The position numbers and the translations under genes were made by a program. Positions 9,631 to 16,965 of a stretch of DNA of 64,000 nucleotides are shown here, in pieces; the first letter of the stretch is position 1, and every line of letters begins with the position of its first letter. Source of the stretch: Acidobacteriota bacterium (GTDB lineage: Bacteria; Acidobacteriota; Thermoanaerobaculia; Multivoradales; Multivoraceae); NCBI GenBank assembly GCA_003388555.1, contig QQVD01000033.1, positions 1 through 64,000 of the forward strand, given 5' to 3'. A model generated the notes under the pieces. It was not told where the DNA came from. It saw only the letters and a program-made list of their open reading frames with translations, and searched no databases.

Positions 9631-10500
9631 GTGGGCGAGATCATCGGTCGGGTTGCGGAGATCTGGCGCTACCCGGTGAAGAGTCTGCAGGGCGAGAGGA
9701 TCGAGCATGTCGAGCTGAGCGAGCGGGGGGTGCCCGGAGATCGCTGCTGGGCGGTGCGCGACGAGGAGCGCGGCGGAATCCGTGGCGCCAAGCGATTCGC
9801 CGGCCTGATGCAGCTGGCGGCGCGGTTCCCCGCCGAGCCCGACGAGCGGGGCTCCAGTCCGGCGGTGATCCGCTTCCCGGACGGATCGGAGATCCGCACC
9901 GGCGATCCGACGGTCAGCGAACGGCTGTCGGAGTTCCTGGAGAGCCCGGTGACCCTGTGGCCGCTGGTGCCGGCCGAGGTGCTCGACCACTACCGGCGCG
10001 GCGCACCGGTGCACGAGGACTTCGACACCGAGCTGCGGGCGATCTTCGCGCGTACTCCCGACGAGCCGCTGCCCGATCTCTCCCGCTTCCCTCCCGAGGT
10101 CCTGGAGTTCGAGTCGCCGCCGGGGACGTACTTCGACGCCTCGCCGCTCCTGCTCCTCACCCGGAGATCGCTCGAGTCGATGGCGCGGTCGGCGCCGGGC
10201 AGTCGCTTCGACGTACGCCGCTTCCGTCCGAACTTCGTGCTCGAGGTCGAGGAGGGCGACGGGTCCGCCCATCCGGAGCTCGACTGGGTCGGCCGGCAGA
10301 TCTCCCTCGGCAGGGCCGTCGTCGAGGTCGAGATGCGCTGCCCACGCTGCGTGATGACGACACATCCGCAGGGCGACCTGCCGCGCGATCCGAAGGTGAT
10401 GCGGGCGCTGGTGCAGGAGGTGGATGGGGATCTCGGCGTCTACGCGCGGGTCGTGCAGCCCGGTGCGGTGGCCGAAGGGGCTGCCCTGCGGCTGCTCTGA
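9631..10500 (+). CDS. MOSC-domain protein (YcbX-like)
   Basis: 289 residues from a GTG preceded by GGGAGGAG. The N-terminal beta-barrel domain opens with GRVAEIWRYPVKSLQGERIE, continues with V.LSERGVPGDRCWAV and holds residues 1-100. The MOSC core follows, with FRPNFVLEVEEGDG (residues ~205-218) and the conserved Cys segment EMRCPRCVMTTHPQGDLPRD (residues ~235-255). The Cys is the residue that binds sulfur or molybdenum cofactor in MOSC proteins. Proteins of this type receive sulfur from IscS-like desulfurases or reduce N-hydroxylated compounds with molybdenum cofactor. It is divergent from menB, with a TACAGT hexamer at 9563-9568 as a possible -10 element. Confidence 0.88.
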   Translation: MGEIIGRVAEIWRYPVKSLQGERIEHVELSERGVPGDRCWAVRDEERGGIRGAKRFAGLMQLAARFPAEPDERGSSPAVIRFPDGSEIRTGDPTVSERLSEFLESPVTLWPLVPAEVLDHYRRGAPVHEDFDTELRAIFARTPDEPLPDLSRFPPEVLEFESPPGTYFDASPLLLLTRRSLESMARSAPGSRFDVRRFRPNFVLEVEEGDGSAHPELDWVGRQISLGRAVVEVEMRCPRCVMTTHPQGDLPRDPKVMRALVQEVDGDLGVYARVVQPGAVAEGAALRLL

Positions 10501-10586
10501 GCTCTCGCTGGATGGAGGACTCTCGGTGCCTGCATCCCAGGCGGAGGCGCCCCACTCGGCGAGGCTTGGGTACAGTCGTGATCGCA

Positions 10587-10603
10587 GCCAGGCATTGCCT
10601 GGC
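10587..10603. promoter_or_regulatory. Inverted repeat upstream of gloB
   Basis: GCCAGGC and GCCTGGC face each other across a 3-bp spacer (att). The repeat begins 10 bp after a possible -10 hexamer TACAGT (10571-10576). That places it across the expected transcription start of gloB, where a repressor operator would lie. No regulator gene is adjacent. It could equally be a small RNA hairpin in the leader. Confidence 0.3.
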
Positions 10604-10724
10604 GATCGACACGGTGCCGCGGTGCCGCGGTCGCCGGTGCTCGGCGGGCCAGAGATGCAGGGCGATCCGATGTCAGGAGACGGGACTGGCCCGAGCAGTC
10701 CGAGTTGCGCGGAAGGGGAGAGAG

Positions 10725-11510
10725 ATGAGCTCGTTGCAGATCGAGATCCTGCCGGTGCTGAACGACAACTACATGTACCTGCTGCGCGACCCGGCGACGG
10801 GCGTCGTCGGGGTGGTCGACCCGCCGGTGGCAGGCCCGGTGCTGGAGCGCCTCGCAGAGCTCGACTGGCGTGGAAAGCAGGGTGAGATCGACTGGATCCT
10901 CTCGACCCACCACCATCCCGACCACACCGCCGGCAACCTCGAGCTGAAGGAGCGCACCGGCTGCCAGGTGGCGGGCCCGGCGGCCGAGCGCGAGCGCATC
11001 CCGGGCATCGACGTCGCGCTGTCGGAGGGAGACCTCTTCTCCCTCGGCGAGCGGGCGGCCCGCATCTTCGACACCCCGGGACACACCGCCGGCCACATCA
11101 GCTACTGGTTCGACGACTCGCAGGCCCTGTTCTGCGCCGACACCCTCTTCGCCCTGGGTTGCGGACGCCTGTTCGAGGGCAGCGCGGAGCAGATGTGGCT
11201 GTCGTTGCAGAAGCTGCTCGCCCTGCCCAACGAGACGCTGGTGTACTGCGGCCACGAGTACACCCTCTCGAACGCCCGGTTCGCGACCAGCATCGATCCC
11301 GACAACTCGGCCCTCGCCGCGCGCGCCGCGGAGGTCGAGAAGCGGCGTCAGGCGGGCGAGCCGACCGTGCCGTCGCGTCTCGGCGAGGAGAAGGCGACCA
11401 ATCCGTTCCTGCGGCCCTTCGACGAGGGGATCCGCAGCCGCCTCGGGATGCAGGAGGCGGACGACGCCGAGGTCTTCGGCGAGATCCGAAGGCGCAAGGA
11501 CGAGGCGTAG
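10725..11510 (+). CDS. gloB: Hydroxyacylglutathione hydrolase-like metallo-beta-lactamase (glyoxalase II)
   Basis: 261 residues from an ATG preceded by ggaaggggagag; the frame is open far upstream but that part is low-complexity. The metallo-beta-lactamase dinuclear metal site is complete: THHHPDH at ~58-64, TPGHTAGHISY at ~115-125, FCADTLFALGCGRLFEGS at ~135-152 (Asp bridging the metals) and YCGHEYT at ~180. The C-terminal glyoxalase II segment is present: NARFATSIDPDN, then RR..GEPTVPS.LGEE...NPFLR. The enzyme hydrolyses S-D-lactoylglutathione or an equivalent thiol ester in methylglyoxal detoxification. No glyoxalase I gene is in the window. Confidence 0.92.
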   Translation: MSSLQIEILPVLNDNYMYLLRDPATGVVGVVDPPVAGPVLERLAELDWRGKQGEIDWILSTHHHPDHTAGNLELKERTGCQVAGPAAERERIPGIDVALSEGDLFSLGERAARIFDTPGHTAGHISYWFDDSQALFCADTLFALGCGRLFEGSAEQMWLSLQKLLALPNETLVYCGHEYTLSNARFATSIDPDNSALAARAAEVEKRRQAGEPTVPSRLGEEKATNPFLRPFDEGIRSRLGMQEADDAEVFGEIRRRKDEA

Positions 11511-11536
11511 CGACCCGGCGCCGAGCATCCGGGTCG
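11511..11536 (+). terminator. Hairpin immediately after gloB
   Basis: CGACCCGG and CCGGGTCG form an 8-bp stem with a 10-base loop starting at the base after the gloB stop. There is no U tract, so it may stabilise the 3' end or act as a weak terminator. Confidence 0.4.
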
Positions 11537-11663
11537 ATGCGGCGCGAGGACGGACGTCGCGTCAGGGCGTCCTGAAGCGGCGGGGCGGCGGGCGCGCGGT
11601 ACGATCCTCGGCAGGCCGATGACTCACGCGCCAGAGACCAACGTGTCCAGGAGGTTCCTCGTG

Positions 11664-13115
11664 ATGCCCCTTTTCTCCGAACAGCCAGCGAAGCAGCAGA
11701 CCCGCCGCTCGCCGCGTGTCGCGGTCACCCGCTGCCACCCGACCGTCGGCGCCGCGGTTCTCTTCGCCCTCCTCCTGGGGGTCGGAGTGGCGCCGGCCGT
11801 CGCCTCGACGGTCGACGCTCCGACCTACGCAGCGGATGTGGAGCCGATCCTGCGCCGACACTGCGTCAGCTGCCACCGTGCCGGCGAGATCGCGCCGATG
11901 TCGCTGCTCACCTACGACGAGGTGAGGCCGTGGGCGCGCTCGATCCGCGCCGCCGTCGCCGAACGCGTGATGCCGCCGTGGCACGCCGACTCCAGCAAGG
12001 TGGAGTACGCCAACGACCGTTCGCTCGACCCGGCGGCGATCGACACCATCTCGCGCTGGGTGGCGGCTGGGGCGCCGCTCGGCGACGAGAGCCGACTGGC
12101 GCCGCCGCCGACCTTCACCCGGGGCTGGCGGCTGGGCGAGCCCGATCTCGTGTTCACCGCCAAGCAGACGTTCACCGTCCCGGTCACCGCCGACGAGATC
12201 CCCTACCAGTCGATCACCTTCGAGATCGATCTCGACGAGGACCTCTACGTCGAGGCGTGGGAGATCCGGCCGCGGGTGCTCGGCGCGGTGCACCACGCCA
12301 ACCTGGTGCGCTCTCCGCGCAGCCTCGACGGCCGCGAGGTCGGCATCGCCTCGGCGGTGATGGAGGGCGGCGACTACATCGGCAGTTACCTGCCCGGGCA
12401 CAGCGCGGTGACCTATCCGGAAGGCATGGCCTACAAGCTGGCCAAGGGATCGCAGCTCGGCATCCAGGTGCACTACGTGTCGGTCGGTGAGGAGGTCGTC
12501 GACGAGCTGCAGTTCGGCGTGCACCTGGCCGATGGCAGGGTCGACAAGCTGGTGCGGGTGATCGGCACCGACTACCGCGCGATCGAGATCCCGCCCGGCG
12601 AGCCCGAGTACACCGTGGTCGACGAGATCCGCGTGCTCTACGACATGCACGCTCTCTCCAGCGGCATCCACATGCACCTGCGCGGCGCCGCCTACACGAT
12701 GGAGGCGGTGCGCCCGGACGGCACGGTGGCGCTGATCACCGAGGTGCCGGAGTACGACTTCAACTGGCAGAGCAACTACGTGCTCGCCGAACCGGTGGCG
12801 ATGCCGAAGGACACCCGGCTGCGGGTGACCTCGGTGTGGGACAACTCGCCGGAGAACCCGTACAACCCAGACCCCGGAGCCTGGGTGCGCTACGGCCCCT
12901 GGACCGATGACGAGATGGTGAACTCCTGGGCGCACGTGGTGCTCGACGACGAGCGGCTGGGGCTGAAGGTGGAGAACGGCCGGGTCGTCGGGCGTCACGA
13001 CGACGCCAACCTCGACTTCGAGTCCCCGTTCCTGATCCAGACCCTGCCGCAGGCGCCGTCGTTCCAGCGCGGCGCCGAGCAGATCGAGAGCCACGATCGC
13101 GGTGGATCGCGCTGA
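11664..13115 (+). CDS. Exported cytochrome c / copper type II ascorbate-dependent monooxygenase-like protein
   Basis: About 483 residues. AGGAGG at 11649-11654 fits the ATG at 11664 (or the GTG just before it) better than the earlier ATG at 11619. A signal peptide lies around residues 25-50. One haem c motif, CVSCH, follows in a short cytochrome-like domain (VEPILRRHCVSCHRAGEIAPM) ending with MPPWHAD, then ISRWVAAGAPLG. The rest resembles the PHM-type monooxygenase core, and the copper ligands can be matched: HH in VHHANLV, the single His in QVHYVSV, H.H in GIHMHLRG, and Met in DDEMVNSW. This suggests a periplasmic redox enzyme in which a haem feeds electrons to a two-copper site. The substrate is unknown. 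Confidence 0.82.
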   Translation: MPLFSEQPAKQQTRRSPRVAVTRCHPTVGAAVLFALLLGVGVAPAVASTVDAPTYAADVEPILRRHCVSCHRAGEIAPMSLLTYDEVRPWARSIRAAVAERVMPPWHADSSKVEYANDRSLDPAAIDTISRWVAAGAPLGDESRLAPPPTFTRGWRLGEPDLVFTAKQTFTVPVTADEIPYQSITFEIDLDEDLYVEAWEIRPRVLGAVHHANLVRSPRSLDGREVGIASAVMEGGDYIGSYLPGHSAVTYPEGMAYKLAKGSQLGIQVHYVSVGEEVVDELQFGVHLADGRVDKLVRVIGTDYRAIEIPPGEPEYTVVDEIRVLYDMHALSSGIHMHLRGAAYTMEAVRPDGTVALITEVPEYDFNWQSNYVLAEPVAMPKDTRLRVTSVWDNSPENPYNPDPGAWVRYGPWTDDEMVNSWAHVVLDDERLGLKVENGRVVGRHDDANLDFESPFLIQTLPQAPSFQRGAEQIESHDRGGSR

Positions 13116-13455
13116 TCGACCACCCTTCCCTGCCGAGCAGAACCCGAGGCGGACAGGGTCGGCCGGCAGGCCGCTCGAGGGGCTTGGGACGATCGCGCCC
13201 GGAGGCCATGGACTCGCGGCCCGGAAGTGGGCCATAATGTCCGGTGAGTGAGAGCCTGTGTGTCCTTCGTGGGGACTGGGCCGCTACTCCGTGGGCAGCT
13301 TGCGGGCTGCCGCCATCGGTTTCACGTAGCTACCTGACGCCACGACATGATTCAGCCTTTCGCCTCGGGTTCCGGTGTACGGAGCCAGTCAGCATTGTGA
13401 GGACGTCGCGAGATCTCTTCGGAGAGGTCGGGCGTCGAAACAGGTAGTAGGAACG
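13116..13455. other. Intergenic region and long leader of the RRM gene
   Basis: 340 bp without a convincing gene. It holds the promoter proposed at 13209-13238, which would leave a leader of about 210 nt before the RNA-binding protein. Long leaders are usual for cold-inducible genes, where they control translation, but I did not identify a known cold-shock motif here. Confidence 0.5.
13209..13238 (+). promoter_or_regulatory. Candidate sigma-70 promoter for the RRM gene
   Basis: A -35-like TGGACT (4 of 6 to consensus) and a -10-like CATAAT (5 of 6) are 18 bp apart. It is the only near-consensus -10 in this GC-rich gap. Confidence 0.4.
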
Positions 13456-13773
13456 ATGAGCAAGCGGATTTACGTGGGTAACCTTCCCTTCAGCGCCACC
13501 GAGGACGAAGTCCGGGAGAAGTTCTCCGAGCACGGCGAAGTGATCAGCGTGGCGCTGATCACCGACCGCGAGACCGGTCGGCCGCGTGGTTTCGGTTTCG
13601 TCGAGATGGACGATGACGCGGCTCTGGCTGCGATCTCGGCCCTCGACGGCCAGCAGATGGGCGGTCGCTCGCTGCGGGTGAACGAGGCCCAGCCGCGTCG
13701 CGAAGGCGGCGGCGGTGGCGGTGGCGGTGGCTACCGCGGTGGTGGCGGAGGCGGCGGCTACAACCGCTGGTGA
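13456..13773 (+). CDS. Glycine-rich RRM RNA-binding protein
   Basis: 105 residues. One RRM domain spans residues 1-78: RNP2 is IYVGNL at ~4-9 and RNP1 is RGFGFVEM at ~43-50. The tail is Gly-rich with Arg, Tyr and Trp, similar to cyanobacterial Rbp proteins and eukaryotic glycine-rich RNA-binding proteins. It binds RNA in the cytosol and probably acts in cold response or mRNA stability. The long leader and the strong hairpin downstream fit a highly expressed single-gene transcript. The upstream frame to 13375 has no start support, and the ATG at 13456 begins the canonical MSKRIYVGNLPF. Confidence 0.95.
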   Translation: MSKRIYVGNLPFSATEDEVREKFSEHGEVISVALITDRETGRPRGFGFVEMDDDAALAAISALDGQQMGGRSLRVNEAQPRREGGGGGGGGGYRGGGGGGGYNRW

Positions 13774-13835
13774 TCCTCCGCGGCGGCACCGCATAGCGGT
13801 CCGCCCGATCGCGTCCTCTTCAGGGCGCTGATTCC

Positions 13836-13880
13836 GATGCCCTGTCCGTGTCGTTTCGGCGCGGGCAGGGCATCATGCTT
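13836..13880 (+). terminator. Terminator-like hairpin after the RRM gene
   Basis: A 13-bp stem with one G-U pair (13836-13848 with 13862-13874; GATGCCCTGTCCG against CGGGCAGGGCATC) and a 13-base loop, followed by atgcttt. It sits between convergent genes and may serve both. Confidence 0.6.
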
Positions 13881-13935
13881 TGTGGGCCTGCCTTCGATCC
13901 AGCAGGCCTGGCGCGCTCGCGGGCTCTCGCGGACT

Positions 13936-14517
13936 TCAGTGCGCCACGAACTGGGTGCGCTCGTCGCTCTGCAGCCGGGCCACCAGCTGCTGCAGCGCTG
14001 GCTGCACCCCACCGTCACCCATCTCGACGCGCAGGTGGGCGAAACGCAGGCGACGGTTCCACTGGTCGTACATCGAGCGCAGCGCGACGGGTCCCGGAGC
14101 CTCCAGGATCCAGCCCGGCGCCGACTCCGGATAGATGTCGCGATACTTGCGGTAGGCCTGGTCGGCGCTGTAGTCGAGGGCCACCACGAAACAGTGGGCG
14201 GCCAGCTCGCGCCGGTTGGCCCGCATGGCGATCGCGCGATCGGGGAGGGTGATCACTCCCCTGGGCCTGGCGCGCACCAGCTCGCGCAGGCTGTCCTGCT
14301 CGAGCCGCGAGTAGGCTAGAGGAGCGAGCTCGCTGCGCAGGCTCGCCGCCGAGGCGCCGCGCCGATGCTCCATGGCGCGCTGCAGGTCGGCGTACGGCAG
14401 CCCGTACAGCGCCGCCAGGCGGTAGCCGAGATGGCGCACTTCGGGATGCACCGAGCCGGTGATCGCGATCGGCCGTTCGAGGGTGACCAGCGCGTGGTGA
14501 TCGTAGTAGCCGTCCAT
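13936..14517 (-). CDS. Shikimate-kinase-like protein lacking the Walker A motif
   Basis: 193 residues. The order of elements matches the shikimate-kinase/AAA-type P-loop kinases: IAITGSVHPEVRHLGYRLAALYGLPYADLQ (residues ~15-45) corresponds to G.MGSGKST.G..LA..L..PF.DLD. There, however, the Gly-Lys-Ser/Thr of the P-loop is replaced by SVHPEVRH. Later come the lid-like RGVITLPDRAIAMRANRREL and VVALDYSADQAYRKYRDIYPE. The phosphate-binding loop is therefore absent, so it is probably not an ATP-dependent shikimate kinase as it stands. It may be a pseudokinase or a binding protein. Its ATG overlaps the ATG of the divergent TPR gene in the palindrome CATG. Confidence 0.65.
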   Translation of the reverse strand: MDGYYDHHALVTLERPIAITGSVHPEVRHLGYRLAALYGLPYADLQRAMEHRRGASAASLRSELAPLAYSRLEQDSLRELVRARPRGVITLPDRAIAMRANRRELAAHCFVVALDYSADQAYRKYRDIYPESAPGWILEAPGPVALRSMYDQWNRRLRFAHLRVEMGDGGVQPALQQLVARLQSDERTQFVAH

Positions 14518-15649
14518 GTCTGAAGGTTCGCACACCGGATCGGCGCGGATTCCGCGCCGCAGCCGCCGCCTTCGCACGGATCGCCGGGTTGTGGCCGCGG
14601 CGGCACTGTTCTTCGCCGTGGCGACCGCCAGCGCCCAACCGTGGACCCGGAGCCTGATCGAGGCCGACGAGGCCGGCGAAACCGTGCAGCGCCGCGCCGA
14701 GCTCGACCGCGCCCTCGACGAGCTGCTGCGAGAGGATGATCTCGTCGCTCTGGCGCGAGGCGGTGAGGCGCTGTGGATCGCTCTGCCCGAGGAGCCGTGG
14801 ATCCAGGAGCGCATGGCGAGACGGCTGGTCCGTGAGCGTCGTTTCGAGATCGCCGTGCAGCCGCTGCGGCGGCTGGCTGGTTCCGCCGCGCCGCGCGAAG
14901 CGGATCCCGAGTTGCTGGCGCTGCTCGCCGCCACCGAGTGGGAGCTCGGTGAGCTGGCGCGCGCCGAGGCGACCTTCCGTCGCGCGGTGGCCGCGGCGGA
15001 GGATCGTGGAGAGCGGCGTCTGGCCGCCGCCTACCGGCGCCAGCTCGGCGGCCTGCTCTCGTTCGCCGGTCGCTGGCCGGCAGCGGTCGAGGCGCTCGAA
15101 GGGCTCCTGTCGGAGGAGGAAGGCGAGAGCGATCCTGGCCTGCTGCTCGAGGCGGCTCGCGCCTGGGAGGGAGTGGCCATCGGCGCCTCCGAGGCCGGCG
15201 AGGTCGACGCCGCGCTCGGGCGCGCTCGCTCACTCTTCGAGGCTGCCGCGGCGGCCCTGCCGCAGAACGCCGAGGTGCACTACGGCCGTGCCCGGGTGCT
15301 CCGGCGGCTGGGCGACGAGGAGGGTGCGCGCTCGGCCCTACGGCTCTACCAGCGGCTCTACGCCGAGGACCAGGAGCGCATCCGCGCCACCGGTCGCTAT
15401 GCGGCGCTGATGGCGGCGGTGCGCGCCGACCTGGACGCCGGTCGGAGCTCGCAGGCGCTCGACCGGCTGCGGGCCATGCCGCAGCGGCTGGAGACGCTCG
15501 AGCTCCACGCCGACGTCGCCCGGTCCATGGGGCTGCGCGAAGAGGCGGCGTCGGCGCTGCAGCGGGCCGTCCTGCTGGCACCGCAGCGCACCGACCTGAT
15601 GATCCAGCTCAACGAGCTGCTGTTCGAAGACTCCGGCGGAGGGGAGTGA
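14516..15649 (+). CDS. Exported TPR protein
   Basis: 377 residues. After an Arg-rich N-terminus there is a signal peptide (VVAAAALFFAVATASAQP, residues ~25-42). The rest is all-helical with TPR-like repeats, for example AATEWELGELARAEATFRRA, then GGLLSFAGRWPAAVEALEGL, then VARSMGLREEAASALQRAV. The C-terminus is acidic. It is probably a periplasmic scaffold protein. The start shares bases with the start of the divergent shikimate-kinase-like gene, so one of the two annotated starts may be internal or both transcripts may be leaderless. A later start before the signal peptide would be needed to avoid this, but I see no better-supported codon. Confidence 0.78.
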   Translation: MSEGSHTGSARIPRRSRRLRTDRRVVAAAALFFAVATASAQPWTRSLIEADEAGETVQRRAELDRALDELLREDDLVALARGGEALWIALPEEPWIQERMARRLVRERRFEIAVQPLRRLAGSAAPREADPELLALLAATEWELGELARAEATFRRAVAAAEDRGERRLAAAYRRQLGGLLSFAGRWPAAVEALEGLLSEEEGESDPGLLLEAARAWEGVAIGASEAGEVDAALGRARSLFEAAAAALPQNAEVHYGRARVLRRLGDEEGARSALRLYQRLYAEDQERIRATGRYAALMAAVRADLDAGRSSQALDRLRAMPQRLETLELHADVARSMGLREEAASALQRAVLLAPQRTDLMIQLNELLFEDSGGGE

Positions 15650-15688
15650 GCTGTCCGGCGCCAGCGGGCGCCCGGCGACGCACGCCGG

Positions 15689-16810
15689 TCAGCGTCCGGG
15701 CACGTGCAGCACCCGGGTGCGGCGCTTGAGCGTGCGCAGCACGGTGTAGGCGCACAGCCCCGACAGCCAGGCGATCGCCCACCAGCGTCCCTCACCGGGC
15801 CACCACTCGGCCACGGGCCGGCCGTCGAAGACGAAGACGTCGGCGAGGCGTGCGAGCACGAACCACGTCAGCACCAGAAAGGCGCCGTTGTACTCGCGCC
15901 GGGCGATGGTCCGCCAGCAGAGGGCCAAGGGGCCCGGGCGCCACAGCCGCGGGTCGGGAACCAGTGCCGGCACCCGGTCGGCCCAGGCCCGGTAGCGGCC
16001 GCCGAAGCGCAGCTGCAGGTAGTGCTCCTCGACGGCGATGATGCGGTCGATGTAGATCCAGTAGAAGAGCGCCACCAGCAGGGTGAACCACGGCACCCGG
16101 AGCACCAGCGAGAAGGCGACGACGATGACGAAGTTGGCCAGGTACAGCGGATTGCGCACCACGGAGTAGAGACCGGTGGTGTTCAGGCTCGAAGCACGCA
16201 GGTGGTTGATGTTGCGACCGCAGGTGCCATCGGGCACCGCTCCGACGACCAGCGCTCGCAGGGCCTGCCCCACCAGCGCCAGGCCGACGCAGCCGGCGAG
16301 CCAGAGCCCGTCGGGCAGCATCGGCAGCGCCGGCCCGAGGGTGAGACGGTCGCGCACCGCGAGAGCGGCCGGCACCAGGAGCAGGAGCGGCAGGTAGCTG
16401 CGCCAGCCGAACAGGCGGATCCCGTCCTCGACGAGTCGCCCGGCGACCGATCCGCCGAGCGACGTCTCCACCAGGGGTCGCAGCTTCGCGGGCGGGACGG
16501 GGACGTCGTCGCGGCTCGGATCGAAGGCGAGCGGCCGCAGGTCGATGCTGCCGTCCGCACCGGTCGAGACCGGCCCGCAGGAGGCTGCGTCGTGGGCGTC
16601 GTCGTCAGCGTCCACGTCGCAGGAGACTTCGGCCCTGACCGGGCGCAGCTGTCGTCGAGCGCCGCGCCTGCTCTCCGCCGCCGTCGCCTGATCCGTGGCG
16701 GCGCCCGCGGCGTCGCGCTCGTTGTCGGATGGGTCGTCCCGCCTCTCGGTGAGCGGTCGATCCAGGGTGCGCGGCCGCAGGGGGCCGACCACCGAAGGGG
16801 TCGTGGTCAT
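15689..16810 (-). CDS. ICMT-like (isoprenylcysteine carboxyl methyltransferase family) membrane protein
   Basis: 373 residues from the ATG at 16808-16810; an upstream ATG (16885) would add 25 residues and neither start has a clear ribosome-binding site. The first ~130 residues are polar and acidic with no recognised domain. Membrane helices follow, with the family signature around residues 220-300: TTGLYSVVRNPLYLANFVI, then WIYIDRIIAVEEHYLQLRFG and RYRAWADRVPALVPDP. The VRNPLY and EE.L...FG..Y..W..RV residues form the SAM and substrate site in ICMT/PEMT-type enzymes. It likely methylates a lipid or lipidated substrate at the inner membrane. It is convergent with the TPR gene, 39 bp away. Confidence 0.78.
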   Translation of the reverse strand: MTTTPSVVGPLRPRTLDRPLTERRDDPSDNERDAAGAATDQATAAESRRGARRQLRPVRAEVSCDVDADDDAHDAASCGPVSTGADGSIDLRPLAFDPSRDDVPVPPAKLRPLVETSLGGSVAGRLVEDGIRLFGWRSYLPLLLLVPAALAVRDRLTLGPALPMLPDGLWLAGCVGLALVGQALRALVVGAVPDGTCGRNINHLRASSLNTTGLYSVVRNPLYLANFVIVVAFSLVLRVPWFTLLVALFYWIYIDRIIAVEEHYLQLRFGGRYRAWADRVPALVPDPRLWRPGPLALCWRTIARREYNGAFLVLTWFVLARLADVFVFDGRPVAEWWPGEGRWWAIAWLSGLCAYTVLRTLKRRTRVLHVPGR

Positions 16811-16965
16811 GGACGAGAAGCGAGTGAGGAGGAGAGAGGGAACGCCGAGGCGCGGCAGGATCGGACGCCGTCGGGACGAGACCACCCGCGGCGGCCGCAG
16901 CGAGCTGGCCGATGGGACGGTTCACACTACCAGCCCCGGGCGCCGACGAGGGCGCCGAACGCCGT

